From: Pseudomonadota bacterium
GTDB lineage: Bacteria; Pseudomonadota; Gammaproteobacteria; Steroidobacterales; Steroidobacteraceae
Direction of reading: 5' to 3'
Assembly (NCBI GenBank): GCA_021787615.1
Contig: JAJYLP010000007.1
Coordinates: forward strand, 1-64,000
DNA length: 64,000 nucleotides
Part shown: positions 9,399 through 18,871 of the stretch, piece by piece
Position numbering within the stretch: the first letter of the stretch is position 1
Layout: each line of letters begins with the position of its first letter
Notes under the pieces: model-generated
Database searches by the model: none
What the model saw: the letters and a program-made list of their open reading frames with translations, nothing else
What the model was told of the DNA's origin: nothing
Made by a program: the position numbers and the translations under genes

Positions 9399-10121
9399 GT
9401 GGCAGCGGCGTATCGGAGTCGTCACGTGGTCCAGTCAGTCGGTGAACGCGCACACGCGTACAGCGGATGTCAAGGCGCCTCATCCACGCGCCTTGCACCC
9501 ATTCAATTCACGCGCAGCGACCTGAGCAAGGCCGCGCTGCGCCGGTCGCCTCTGTATTCCGAGGAGCTCGGCATCAGCCTCGCCGCGGGGACCGACGCCG
9601 AGCAGTTCAAGCGGTTCCTCGCGAGCGTACTGCTCGGCGCACGGATCAGTGAAGCCATCGCCCGGCACACTTTCCTCAGCTTCGCGCGCCATCGCCTGCT
9701 GAGCCCGGCGCGGATCCTCGCCGCCGGCTGGGAAACTCTCGTCAAGCCGGTCCTCAGCGAGGGCGGTCATGTGCGCTACGACCACAAGACCGCGACCAAG
9801 ATCCTGCGCGATTGTATGATGCTGCAGGGGCAGTACCACGGCAGCCTGCGCCAGTTGCATGCCTCGGCGCGCGACTGTCGAGACCTCCAGACGCGCCGCG
9901 AGCGCTTCTATGGCCTCGGCCCGCTCACCGTCAATATCTTCCTGCGCGAGCGGCGGCCGTGGTGGGCCAAATCTGATCCCGAACCGCTGCCGTGCGTCAA
10001 GGCGGCCGCGCGCCTGCTCGCCATACCGCTCGAGCGCTACCGCCGCAAGAGCCTGGCGTTCGTGCGTCTCGAGGCCGGCCTGATACGCCACCGCCGAGAA
10101 CTGACGCCGACGCGACCCTGA
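9399..10121 (+). CDS. Putative HhH-GPD-type (endonuclease III-like) DNA repair protein
   Basis: The 240-residue product has a helical core resembling endonuclease III-type glycosylases: FLASVLLGARISEAIA resembles the first helices, and FYGLGPLTVNIFLRE (about residue 165) resembles a helix-hairpin-helix. An Asp-containing segment (KSDPEPLPCVKAAARLL) follows where such enzymes carry the catalytic Asp. There is no Cys cluster for an iron-sulfur centre, as in the shorter subfamilies. The GTG start at 9399 is the longest option; the first 35 residues look unconserved, so the real start may lie further in. The DNA repair role is an inference from fold-level resemblance. Confidence 0.6.
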   Translation: MAAAYRSRHVVQSVGERAHAYSGCQGASSTRLAPIQFTRSDLSKAALRRSPLYSEELGISLAAGTDAEQFKRFLASVLLGARISEAIARHTFLSFARHRLLSPARILAAGWETLVKPVLSEGGHVRYDHKTATKILRDCMMLQGQYHGSLRQLHASARDCRDLQTRRERFYGLGPLTVNIFLRERRPWWAKSDPEPLPCVKAAARLLAIPLERYRRKSLAFVRLEAGLIRHRRELTPTRP

Positions 10122-10333
10122 GCTTGGTGCCTCGGACCGGCGCCGAAGGTTCCAACACCGATCTCTCTCCAGAGCCGCGCCGGCGGCGCGACGCGCCACG
10201 GCGCGCGGCGCGTGCCTCTTGCCACCCAACGGCCGCGCGCGCAGAATCCCCGGCACTAAACCAATTCGAACCAACGGGACCCAGTGAACGGGCCCTTGTG
10301 CCGTCTCTTGGGGTCGCAAACGAGGATTGCTCA

Positions 10334-13300
10334 ATGACGTTCAAGACACTGGCCGGCGCGCTCGGCGCCGCGCTCTGCCTTTTTCTGCTCCCTCACGATG
10401 CGCAGGCCCAGGCCGCGCCCGGTCCGGTGCAGGCATTGATCCGCTACCCCAGCATCCACGGCGACACCGTGGTATTCGAGGCTGGCGGTTCCGTCTGGAA
10501 AGTCCCGGCGCAGGGCGGCGAGGCCGTGCGGCTCACCGCGGATTCCGGCCACGACTCCCACCCCCTGGTGTCGCCCGACGGAAAATGGGTGGCGTTTACG
10601 GGCTGGTATCGCGGCAATACCGACGTCTACGTCGTCTCGATTGACGGCGGCCCGGTCAGGCAGCTGACCTGGCGCTCGGTCAATGCGCCCGTGAACGGCA
10701 AGATCGCGACGATGCCGGACAACATCGTCGTCGGATGGACGCCCGACAGCCGCGATGTCGTGTTCCTGTCACGCCGCGAGAGCTTCAACCCGCAGATCGA
10801 GCGCGCGTTCGAAGTACCGGTCAGCGGTGGTCTGCCAACCGTCCTGCCGATGCCTTGGACCGGCGCGCTCTCCTTCAACGGCGGCGGCACCGCGGTCGCG
10901 TATAACAAGCTCTCGCGCATCCTGCGCCCGTTTCACCGCAAGCATTATTTCGGCGGGCAGGCCGATAATATCTTCACGTACAACCTCAATAGCGGCCAGA
11001 GCAGGCAGCTGACCCATTGGAAGGGCGAGGATACCTTCCCGATGTGGGTGGGCGAGACGCTCTACTTCGCCTCCGACCGCGGAGCGGCAGGCGTGCTCAA
11101 TCTCTGGGCGAAGAACCTCAAGACCGGCTCAACTCGCCAGGTAACGCATTTCCCGATCTACGACATCGACTGGCCGAGCGCGGGCAATTCCGGCATCGCC
11201 CTGTCCGACGGCGGGCACCTTTACGTGTACTCGTTCGCGACCGGCAAGCTGAGCCAGGTGCCGGTCACGGTACCGCTGAGTGGAACGCACACCTTGCCCT
11301 ACGAGTACTCCGCCGCAAAGATGATCCGCGCGGCAGATGTCGCTCCGGACGGCAAGCTCGCCGTGTTCAGCGCGCGGGGCGCGCTGTTCACGGTGCCTGC
11401 CGAGTATGGACACACCACGGACCTCAGCACACGCGTTGCAAGCAACGACAAGGATCCGGCCTGGTCGCCGAACGGCAAGTGGATCGCCTACATCCGCGCC
11501 GACGGCCTCGACAGCCAGGTGATGGTGCGCTCCGCGGACGGCCACGGCACACCGCGCGCGTTGACGCGCAACGGTGACGTGACCTATTCTGGCCCGCTGC
11601 AATGGAGTCCGAACAGCCGCTGGCTGACCTACACCAATTCGCGCCAGCAGCTGTGGCTGGTCAACGCCAAGACTGCCAAGCGCAAGGAAGTCACCACGGA
11701 TCGGCAAATGATCGTGGGCGCATTCCAGGACGTGGCGTTCTCGCCCGACAGCCGCTGGCTGGCGTTTTCCAAGCACCTGCCCAACCATCTGCGCGCGCTG
11801 TTCATCGTCAACGTCGACACCGGCGCGTTGCATCAGGCCAGCCGCGGGAACTTCAGCGACAGCCACCCGGCCTTCTCGCACAACGGCAAGTACCTGTTCT
11901 TCGTGTCCGCGCGTCTCGTCAACCCCGTCCTGTCCAGCTACAACTTCGGTGCCTCGGGCGCGGTGCCGGACGGGTTGTACGTGACCACGCTGCAGGCGGC
12001 TACCCCCTCGCCCTTCGCGCCCCGCACGCAGCAGCCCACCGCCGGATCACACAAGGCGAAATCTCATAAGATCAAGAGCAAGCACAAGGCCAAGCACAAG
12101 GGCAAGCCCAAGCCGAAGAAGCTTCACGTCAAGATCGACTTCGCCGGGCTCATCGAGCGCGCGGTTCAGGTGCCCGTACCGGCCGCCAACATCATGCAGA
12201 TCGATGAGTCCAAAGGTGTCGTCTACTACGCGACCATGCCGGTGCCGGTGCTCGGGGGCGCCATCCCCGGGGAGGTGCCGCAACTTCGCGCCTACAACCT
12301 CGCGAAGCGCAAGGGATTGATGCTGGCATCGGGCATCGGCAGCGGCTTCGCGCTGTCGGCCGACGGCTCGACGTTGCTCTATCAGCTGCAAGGCAAATGG
12401 GTGCTGCGCCCGGCGGCCTTCAGCAAGCAGGCCAAGGTCAAGACGCTCGACACCGCGCACATGCAGATGCAGGTCGATCCGCGCGCAGAGTGGACCGAGA
12501 TCTTCAATGAAGCCTGGCGCAACGTGCGCGATTACTTCGTGAACCCCGAGCTGATCAAGCGTAAATGGGCAACGATCGGCAAGCACTACCGGGCGCTGCT
12601 GCCCCTGGTGCAGGACCGGGAGGATCTCAATTACGTCATGGCGAACATGATCGGCTCCCTCGGTGAGAGCCACATGTATATCTTCGGCGGCGACACGGGC
12701 TGGAAGTCCCCGCCGCAGCCGACGGCCGGTCTTGGCGTGGAATTCGCGCTCAATGCCTCCGCGGGGCGCTACTATCTCAAGCGCATCTTCCGCGGCGACA
12801 ATACCATCCCGGGTTACTACGCGCCGCTCGCGCAACCGGGGCTCAAGGTCAAGGCGGGCGATTACGTGCTGGCCATCAACGGGGCGCCGCTCAGCGCTCC
12901 GACCAACCCGTACTCCCTGCTGCAGGGCACTCTGGGGCAGACCGTGAGCCTGGCCATCGCGGCCACGCCAACCGGAAAGCCCTGGACCATCCTGGTCAAA
13001 CCGATCGTCAACAGCGACAAGCTGCATCTGCTGCACTGGATCAACAACAATCGCCGCAAGGTGAACCGACTCTCCGGCGGCAAGGTCGGCTACATCTACC
13101 TCAACGACATGGAGGCGACCGGCCTGCACGAGTTCGTGCGCCAGTTCTACAGCCAGATCGACAAGCCCGGGCTGATCATCGATGATCGCTGGAACCTCGG
13201 CGGCTTCATCGACACCATCCTGTTCAACCAACTCACGCAGAAAATGGTGGCGGCCTGGGTCAATCGGCACGGCGCGCACTACCAGAGCCCCGAGAATGCC

Positions 13301-13735
13301 TACATCGGGCACATGGCCGCGCTGATCAATCACGGTTCGGCCTCGGACGGGGACATCTTCGCGTACCGCTTCCAGCAGTACCATCTGGGCCCGACCATCG
13401 GTTCGCGCACCTGGGCCGGTGTGCGCGGTTATGACAACCAGTTCACGCTCCTTGACGGCGGCCAGCAGGTCGTCTCAGAGATCGCCATGTACGGCACGGA
13501 TTCGAAGTGGGTCGTGGAGAACATCGGGGTGGTGCCGTCCATCCCGGTGCACGTCAACCCCGGTCTGCTGGCCCGTCACGACGAGGATACGCAGATCGAG
13601 ACTGCGGTCAGCGTGCTGCTGAAGCAGATCAAGCAAGAGCCCGTGATCGTGCCGCCGCGGCCGTCGTGGACCCCGGCGTTCCCGCAGCAGCCGTCATATC
13701 CGCCCTGTCCGGTGACGAGCGGCACCTGCCAGTAG
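10334..13735 (+). CDS. Tricorn protease homologue (exported S41-type peptidase)
   Basis: The ATG at 10334 gives 1133 residues with a signal peptide (ALGAALCLFLLPHDAQAQA). The order is six- and seven-bladed WD40/PD40-type propellers (repeats such as SPDGKWVAF, SPNGKWIAY, SPDSRWLAF, about 30-545), a linker, a core domain, a PDZ domain (about 800-900, KAGDYVLAINGAPL) and the C-terminal S41 protease domain. HGSASDGDIFAYRFQQ contains the expected nucleophile Ser next to GDIF, and LGPTIGSRTWAG follows as in tricorn. It should degrade peptides in the periplasm. An unusual Lys/His-rich tract (SHKAKSHKIKSKHKAKHKGK, near residue 575) separates the second propeller from the rest. It stands alone, followed by a hairpin. 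Confidence 0.92.
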   Translation: MTFKTLAGALGAALCLFLLPHDAQAQAAPGPVQALIRYPSIHGDTVVFEAGGSVWKVPAQGGEAVRLTADSGHDSHPLVSPDGKWVAFTGWYRGNTDVYVVSIDGGPVRQLTWRSVNAPVNGKIATMPDNIVVGWTPDSRDVVFLSRRESFNPQIERAFEVPVSGGLPTVLPMPWTGALSFNGGGTAVAYNKLSRILRPFHRKHYFGGQADNIFTYNLNSGQSRQLTHWKGEDTFPMWVGETLYFASDRGAAGVLNLWAKNLKTGSTRQVTHFPIYDIDWPSAGNSGIALSDGGHLYVYSFATGKLSQVPVTVPLSGTHTLPYEYSAAKMIRAADVAPDGKLAVFSARGALFTVPAEYGHTTDLSTRVASNDKDPAWSPNGKWIAYIRADGLDSQVMVRSADGHGTPRALTRNGDVTYSGPLQWSPNSRWLTYTNSRQQLWLVNAKTAKRKEVTTDRQMIVGAFQDVAFSPDSRWLAFSKHLPNHLRALFIVNVDTGALHQASRGNFSDSHPAFSHNGKYLFFVSARLVNPVLSSYNFGASGAVPDGLYVTTLQAATPSPFAPRTQQPTAGSHKAKSHKIKSKHKAKHKGKPKPKKLHVKIDFAGLIERAVQVPVPAANIMQIDESKGVVYYATMPVPVLGGAIPGEVPQLRAYNLAKRKGLMLASGIGSGFALSADGSTLLYQLQGKWVLRPAAFSKQAKVKTLDTAHMQMQVDPRAEWTEIFNEAWRNVRDYFVNPELIKRKWATIGKHYRALLPLVQDREDLNYVMANMIGSLGESHMYIFGGDTGWKSPPQPTAGLGVEFALNASAGRYYLKRIFRGDNTIPGYYAPLAQPGLKVKAGDYVLAINGAPLSAPTNPYSLLQGTLGQTVSLAIAATPTGKPWTILVKPIVNSDKLHLLHWINNNRRKVNRLSGGKVGYIYLNDMEATGLHEFVRQFYSQIDKPGLIIDDRWNLGGFIDTILFNQLTQKMVAAWVNRHGAHYQSPENAYIGHMAALINHGSASDGDIFAYRFQQYHLGPTIGSRTWAGVRGYDNQFTLLDGGQQVVSEIAMYGTDSKWVVENIGVVPSIPVHVNPGLLARHDEDTQIETAVSVLLKQIKQEPVIVPPRPSWTPAFPQQPSYPPCPVTSGTCQ

Positions 13736-13741
13736 GCCAAC

Positions 13742-13776
13742 GCCCTGCCGTGCGGCGTGACGCTGCCCGGCAGGGC
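13742..13776 (+). terminator. Hairpin downstream of the tricorn homologue
   Basis: GCCCTGCCG and CGGCAGGGC form a perfect 9-bp stem 7 bases after the stop codon, between converging genes. There is no T-run, so it is a terminator by position only. Confidence 0.5.
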
Positions 13777-13836
13777 TGTCAGGTCCGCTCGACGCGACTG
13801 CGGCGCAGAGGATGCGCGCGGGAGGAGCTGCGCGCC

Positions 13837-15054
13837 TCAGATGTCCCGCAGGGCCGCCGCAATCGGCATGCGCGCGGCCCGCACGGCCGGATACAGTCCG
13901 CCGGCCATCCCCATGGCGATCGACCACAGCACCGCCTTCAGCATGGTCGAGCCGCTGACCAGAAAGTGAAAGAAGACCTGCGGCGTCGTGGTCGTCACCG
14001 CGGTCTGCGCTCCGATCCCGAGCGTGCTCGCCGCATAGCCGTTCAAGCTCACGTAAACAACCGCCGCGCCCAGGATTCCACCCAGCGATCCCAATAGCGA
14101 TCCTTCGAGGAGCGTCGCGGTAAATACGATGCCGTGCGGATAGCCCAGCGCCCGCAGCGTTGCGACCTCGAAGCGGCGCGCCTCCACCATCACGAGCAGC
14201 GTACTCATGGCGCCGAACACCGCCGCGGCGGCCATCATCGTGGTGAAAAAGCCGCCGACCCGGGTGATCAGCTTGCTCATGCCGGATGCCTGGTGCGCGA
14301 AATACGCGCTCTCGCGCATCACGTGCAGGGCGTTCTGCGGGTTTTGATTGAGCACGCGCGTGAAGGGGTCAAACGCGCCGCGCGAGGTCAGCCCGACATA
14401 CAGTGAGGAATACGTGCGCGGGCGGCGCTCGGCCCCCTGCAGCGACCCCAAGCTGGTCCAGGCTTCCGAGGAGAAGAACTGGGGGCCGGCGGAGAACACT
14501 CCGACCACGGTCCACATCGTCCCTGCGGCCATCACCCGATCACCGATGGCGAGGCCGCGGAAGCTTCCCTCTGCGGCCTCACCCACCACGATCTCATTCA
14601 GGCCGGGACGGAACCACCGGCCTTTCACCAGATGCAATTCTCTGTCGATCGTGAACATCGTCGGCGAGACGCCGCGCAAAACGATCCGAGCCGAGAGGCT
14701 GCGTCTGCGGTAATGCACCGGCATGCTGCCGAGTAGGTCTTCCGCGATCAGCGGCACACCGCCGGTCCGCGCCACGCCCGGCGCCTCAGTCGCCTCCGCG
14801 ACGGCTCCCGCAGGCACACTGCTGCTCCATTCGCTGTTGCTGCCCCGGCTCAATACGAGCGCGGTGGTATTTTGCGCCGCGGCATCGAAGATGTGGCGAT
14901 AGCCACCCGCCATCGCCAGCACCGCCGCGAGAATGCCGGCCACGGTCGCGAAGCCCAGCACGGTGACCAGGGTGTCGACGGGGCGCGAGGGCCATTCGCG
15001 GACCGCGGCGAGCGTCAGTCGCAATACGGCCCGAATGGTGTTCATGAACCGCAT
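13837..15054 (-). CDS. ABC transporter permease, FtsX/MacB type (second of a pair)
   Basis: The true start is the ATG at 15054 (MRFMNTIRAVLRL), two bases after the stop of the upstream permease; the longer track ORF is a read-through of the neighbouring frame. The 405 residues show an N-terminal membrane span (VTVLGFATVAGILAAVLAMAG), a large periplasmic MacB_PCD-like domain (about 45-260), and three C-terminal spans with the FtsX signature (FEVATLRALGYPHGIVF near residue 305). Such permeases work with a cytoplasmic ATPase to move lipoproteins, peptides or drugs across the envelope. Here no ATPase or HlyD-type gene adjoins. It is co-transcribed with the next permease. Confidence 0.9.
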   Translation of the reverse strand: MRFMNTIRAVLRLTLAAVREWPSRPVDTLVTVLGFATVAGILAAVLAMAGGYRHIFDAAAQNTTALVLSRGSNSEWSSSVPAGAVAEATEAPGVARTGGVPLIAEDLLGSMPVHYRRRSLSARIVLRGVSPTMFTIDRELHLVKGRWFRPGLNEIVVGEAAEGSFRGLAIGDRVMAAGTMWTVVGVFSAGPQFFSSEAWTSLGSLQGAERRPRTYSSLYVGLTSRGAFDPFTRVLNQNPQNALHVMRESAYFAHQASGMSKLITRVGGFFTTMMAAAAVFGAMSTLLVMVEARRFEVATLRALGYPHGIVFTATLLEGSLLGSLGGILGAAVVYVSLNGYAASTLGIGAQTAVTTTTPQVFFHFLVSGSTMLKAVLWSIAMGMAGGLYPAVRAARMPIAAALRDI

Positions 15055-15056
15055 GC

Positions 15057-16196
15057 TCACCCCTTGCGCAGGACCTGCCCGCAGTTCAGGCGCACGACCC
15101 GCAGCGCGGGCAGCAGCGAGGAGAGGGCGACGAGCCCGATTGCAATGAGCGCGCTCGCGGCCACCGCGGCAGGGGTCAGCATGATGCCCGGCAGGTGCAG
15201 CTTCTCGCCGGCGATGGCATGCACGACGAGCCACGCGCAGAGCATACCCGCGGCGGCGGCGGGAACGATCGCCAGGAACGCCTCGAGAAACACCAGCCAC
15301 ACGAGCCGTGACGGCACGAACCCGACGGCTTTCAGCAGCGCGAACTCCCCGAGCCGCTCCGATACCGAATGAATCACCGTGTTGAAGCAGATGAGGAACA
15401 GGCCGAACAGGCTCGCGACGATGACCACGGAGGTGATCGCATTGACGTCGGCCAGTCGCTCGACGATTCCCTGCAGCAGCGACTTGAAGGTCTGCGTGCG
15501 CAGCGGCGTCGCGCTGTTGGCGAATCTGCGCTCAATGGCGCCGGCCAGCGCGTCCGCCTGGCGCGCATGGCGCGCCTGAACGAAAAATGCGTCGACGGTA
15601 TTCTTGTGCGTCCAGCGGCGGTAATAGCTGAGATGAAGATTGACGTCGCTCGCGAAGTTCACGCCGTTGCGCTTGGCGATCACCCCGTCGACGTGAAACG
15701 TCAGATCGCGCTGCGGCGCTGCCGGCATGGGCTGCAGCACCAGGTCCTGTCCGGTCCGCCAGCCGTTCTGGTGAGCGCTCGCGGCGCTCACCAGCGCGCC
15801 GGTCCGGTCAGCGAGCCACGCGCGCGCCTCTGCGCCCGGGAGCGCTCCGGAGCGCACCAGGCCGGAGATGGCAAGGAAGGCCTTTGCGGACAGACCCTCC
15901 ACCCCCACCGGTCGGGCATTGGCGCCGTAGCGCATGGACGTACCGCCGATCGCGACCGCGGCGCGCACCTGCGGGAATGATCGCACGGTCGGCAACAGCC
16001 CGATCGGCAGCTGGGTCGTTCCGCCCCTCGGTTCAATCAGCAGGAGGTTCGCCCCCACCTGCACGGGTCCGACCGCGAAGCCGTGGCGAATCGCGAGGAA
16101 GAAGCCGAGGAGCATGAACGCGACCAGCGTGGACAGTCCTACGAGCAGGGTTCGCAACCAACGCCGGCGCAGTGTCCCGAAGACGACTCTGTTCAT
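15057..16196 (-). CDS. ABC transporter permease, FtsX/MacB type (first of a pair)
   Basis: This 379-residue protein has one N-terminal span (LLVGLSTLVAFMLLGFFLAI), a periplasmic domain (about 40-245) and three C-terminal spans; ALLKAVGFVPSRLVWLVFLEAF is the FtsX-domain signature. It is the upstream partner of the permease that starts two bases after its stop, so the two probably form a heterodimer. An ATP-binding subunit normally precedes such pairs, but upstream there are only about 300 non-coding bases and then the unrelated NHL lipoprotein gene. The ATPase must be encoded elsewhere or be shared. Confidence 0.88.
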   Translation of the reverse strand: MNRVVFGTLRRRWLRTLLVGLSTLVAFMLLGFFLAIRHGFAVGPVQVGANLLLIEPRGGTTQLPIGLLPTVRSFPQVRAAVAIGGTSMRYGANARPVGVEGLSAKAFLAISGLVRSGALPGAEARAWLADRTGALVSAASAHQNGWRTGQDLVLQPMPAAPQRDLTFHVDGVIAKRNGVNFASDVNLHLSYYRRWTHKNTVDAFFVQARHARQADALAGAIERRFANSATPLRTQTFKSLLQGIVERLADVNAITSVVIVASLFGLFLICFNTVIHSVSERLGEFALLKAVGFVPSRLVWLVFLEAFLAIVPAAAAGMLCAWLVVHAIAGEKLHLPGIMLTPAAVAASALIAIGLVALSSLLPALRVVRLNCGQVLRKG

Positions 16197-16509
16197 TGTG
16201 GATTTGTTCGTCCGTCATTGGCATGCGAACCGGCCGTGGCGCACGCCGATCCGCCGGCCACGAGGCTCGAGCCAAGTCCCGGAGCAGAGCCAACAATGAC
16301 CGAAAAGTGCCGCACAGTCTACAGGCCCGATGTCACAGGCGAATGAGCCCGCCAGGCATTCTCTTCGGCGCCGATCCCGATTGCTCCATGGTGCCGCGGA
16401 CAGACGGGCTCATCGGATTGTATTTCCATGCGCGGTGCGGCATCGGAGCGTTGAGCAGATCCCAAGGGCGCGGGCATCTGCCGCATCTTTCGCTGGATTC
16501 ATTGCGCCG
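16197..16509. other. Non-coding gap upstream of the permease pair
   Basis: About 310 bases lie between the end of the NHL lipoprotein gene and the start of the permease pair, all on the minus strand. I see no ABC ATPase remnant and no conserved motif. It should contain the permease promoter and the upstream gene's terminator, but neither can be placed. Confidence 0.5.
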
Positions 16510-18279
16510 TCAAGGGGAGATCTCCTCGATCCTGTTGTTGTAGCTGTCTCCGACGTACAGATTGCTGGCAGCGTCCACGGCGATGCCGAAAGGATGACTG
16601 AACGCGTATATCGTGCCCGTGCCGCCGCTCGGAAGGGTGAGACCGGCCACCGTGGTGACGACCGCCGCGGGCGTGATCTCGCGGATTGCGTCATTGCCGC
16701 TGTCGGCGACGAACACATTACCTGCCGCATCCACCGTTACACCGGCGGGGCCGAGGAACAATGCGCTGGTGCCGGTCCCGTCCTGATAGCCGCCCGTGCC
16801 GGGCGAGCTGCCTCCACAGGCTCCGCCCCCGCCCGCCCAGGTCGTGACCGTATCCGCGGTCCCGACCGAGGTGATCTTGCGGATTGCGTTGTTGTTGCGA
16901 TCCGCGACGTACAGGTTCCCCGACGAATCGAACGCAAGCGAGGTCGGCCCATCGAACGATGCAGCCGCTCCATTGCCGTCAGTACAGCCAATCACACTTG
17001 CCGAGCCGGCAATGACCGACAGCGTGCCCCCCGGCCCGATCTCGTCGATCTCGTTGTCGCCGGTATCGGCCACGAATACGTTCCCGGAGGAATCAACCGC
17101 CACGCCCTGCGGGCTGCGCAGGCCGGACGCCAGCGTCTGCATCGTTCCCGCCGTGGTGATCTCGCGGACCTCGTTGTCACCCGTGTCGGCCACATACACG
17201 TTTCCGAACGAGTCAACCGCCACACCGGCCGGCCGATTGAATGTCGCCGAGATCCCAAGCGGGGTCACGCTCCCCGAGGGTGTGATCTCGAGGATCTCGT
17301 TGCCGCCGGTGTCGGCAACGTAAATGTCACCCTTGGAATCCACCGCCACGCCCGTCGGATCGCTGAGCGCAAAGTTGCCCGCATTCACAGGCTGTACCGT
17401 CGCGTTGGCCGCCACGCATGTAAGGTTCTCGCCGGTGAGATCGGCATTGATCACGCCCGAGTAATCCGAGCTGCTCGGCGCGCAGGTCTGCCAGTCGGGC
17501 TGCGTCAGGATCGACAGCGCCACGTTCGTGCCCGGTGGCACCTCGGTATAGGTGTAGGTCGTCGCGCCCGCTGCGACCGAGAGGCTCTGACCCGCGGAGT
17601 AAAACTGCACATGCAGCCCCGATGCGGTGAGCCCGGCGATGCTCCCCGTGATGGTGTAGGCGGTGGCGAGCGCTGAGCATGATACGCTGACGTTCGTCAC
17701 ATTGCCCAAGATCGTTCCCGTGCTCGATGCGACCGTGCAGGTCTCGCCGCTCGGCGGCATCTCTTCCGTGACCGTGTAGGCGGCTCCGGATCGCAACACG
17801 GTGGGAAAGGTAAACGTGCTCGCACCGGACGCAATCGACAGATCGTTCGCACCGTTCAATTGCAGGACGAGCCCGGAGGCCGTGAGGCCGCTGACGGTGC
17901 CCCCTACCGCGTAGGATGCCCCCGCCGCGCATGTGACGCTGACCGTCGTGACATTGCCCGTGACCGTCCCGGTGCCCGAGGCCACCGTGCAGGTCTCTCC
18001 TGACGGCTGCGTCGCTACGGTCACATCGTAGGTCGAGCCCGCCGTGAGCGCCTGGGCGAATGTGAAGGTTATCGCGCCGGAGGGCACCATGAGGCTGTCA
18101 GCGCCGTTGTCGGTGAGAACCAGTCCCGAGGAAGCCAGTCCGCTGATCGAGCCGCCGATGGTATGGGTTGCGGAGAACCCGCCGCTCACGCCGCCGCCAC
18201 AGCCGGATAGGCAGATGGCGGCCAGCACGAGACATCCGACGCTTGCGGCGCGGTGGCGGACTCGGATGGGACGCTTCAC
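16510..18279 (-). CDS. Lipoprotein with three Ig-like repeats and a six-repeat NHL propeller
   Basis: The GTG at 18279 has GAAGGAG eight bases upstream and gives 589 residues starting with a lipoprotein signal (CLVLAAICLSGC), so I prefer it to the track ATG at 18411. After the lipidated Cys come three beta-rich repeats of about 75-80 residues (GSISGLASSGLVL, GTVSGLTASGLVL, GSIAGLTASGLHV), each with a PSGETC- or QTC-type Cys. Six NHL repeats follow (patterns like GVAVDSFGNVYVADTGDNEV), enough for one six-bladed propeller. It should sit on the cell surface or in the periplasm as a binding or scaffold protein. Function is unknown; no enzyme motif is present. Confidence 0.85.
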   Translation of the reverse strand: MKRPIRVRHRAASVGCLVLAAICLSGCGGGVSGGFSATHTIGGSISGLASSGLVLTDNGADSLMVPSGAITFTFAQALTAGSTYDVTVATQPSGETCTVASGTGTVTGNVTTVSVTCAAGASYAVGGTVSGLTASGLVLQLNGANDLSIASGASTFTFPTVLRSGAAYTVTEEMPPSGETCTVASSTGTILGNVTNVSVSCSALATAYTITGSIAGLTASGLHVQFYSAGQSLSVAAGATTYTYTEVPPGTNVALSILTQPDWQTCAPSSSDYSGVINADLTGENLTCVAANATVQPVNAGNFALSDPTGVAVDSKGDIYVADTGGNEILEITPSGSVTPLGISATFNRPAGVAVDSFGNVYVADTGDNEVREITTAGTMQTLASGLRSPQGVAVDSSGNVFVADTGDNEIDEIGPGGTLSVIAGSASVIGCTDGNGAAASFDGPTSLAFDSSGNLYVADRNNNAIRKITSVGTADTVTTWAGGGGACGGSSPGTGGYQDGTGTSALFLGPAGVTVDAAGNVFVADSGNDAIREITPAAVVTTVAGLTLPSGGTGTIYAFSHPFGIAVDAASNLYVGDSYNNRIEEISP

Positions 18280-18779
18280 TGGCGACGCTCCTTCAGCCGA
18301 TGAGATTTTCCCGCGAACGCATGTGGTTCGACCGGGGACTGCACCATTGCGAAGCTCGAGATCCGGATCGATCCCGCCGGGATGCATCAAACGGCCGAGG
18401 CGACTGCTCAAGGTTGCTTCCGGATCCCGTGTGAAATCCCGGTGCCCTCACATGTGCGCGGCGTTCCCAGCATTGCAACGACACCCTAACGCATGAAGGC
18501 CGTATATTCAACCGCACTGCCCTGCTCGAAACCGGTCGACGCACAGAGCCTGCAGGCAGCCCCGCTGCGGCGCCGGCGATCAGGGACCACCACCAGCCAC
18601 GATTGACCATAGTCTCGCGTCTCGCGCGACTGACACCACAACGGCAGGCCAGAGGCATCACCTCGCGGGCTCCCGATGCTCGCGTGATTAGGCCTTTACC
18701 ACCGACAATTGTTCCGGTGACGCGGCGTGCCGAGAAATCGCCACACCATTAGCCACAGTGTTCTGTCCGACAGCCCGTC
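18280..18779. other. Non-coding region upstream of the NHL lipoprotein gene
   Basis: About 500 bases with no convincing open frame; the ORFs listed here are short and unlike coding sequence. It lies at the left edge of the putative tRNA-bounded accessory region. No promoter could be placed with confidence. Confidence 0.5.
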
Positions 18780-18830
18780 AGTATTGGTCCGGGGAGAGAA
18801 GCTCGAACTCCCGACTCTCTGTTGGCACAG
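18780..18830 (-). pseudogene. Degenerate 3' fragment of tRNA-Pro, possible attachment-site scar
   Basis: AGTATTGGTC followed by a T-arm-like CTCGAACTCCCGAC and TCTCTG aligns over about 45 bases with the 3' end of the intact tRNA-Pro(TGG) at 36750-36826, including the flanking AGTATT beyond the CCA end. It has the same orientation, with about 7-8 mismatches. The rest of the cloverleaf is missing, so it is not a working tRNA. Together the two copies bracket about 18 kb of accessory genes. Confidence 0.6.
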
Positions 18831-18871
18831 GGCATTGGGCATGCCGACGTACGCACGACCTGCTTTGACAG

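Noticed and set aside
12047-13384. 445-aa minus-strand ORF opposite the tricorn gene
   Set aside because: Shadow of the tricorn protease coding sequence; no ribosome site and no family.
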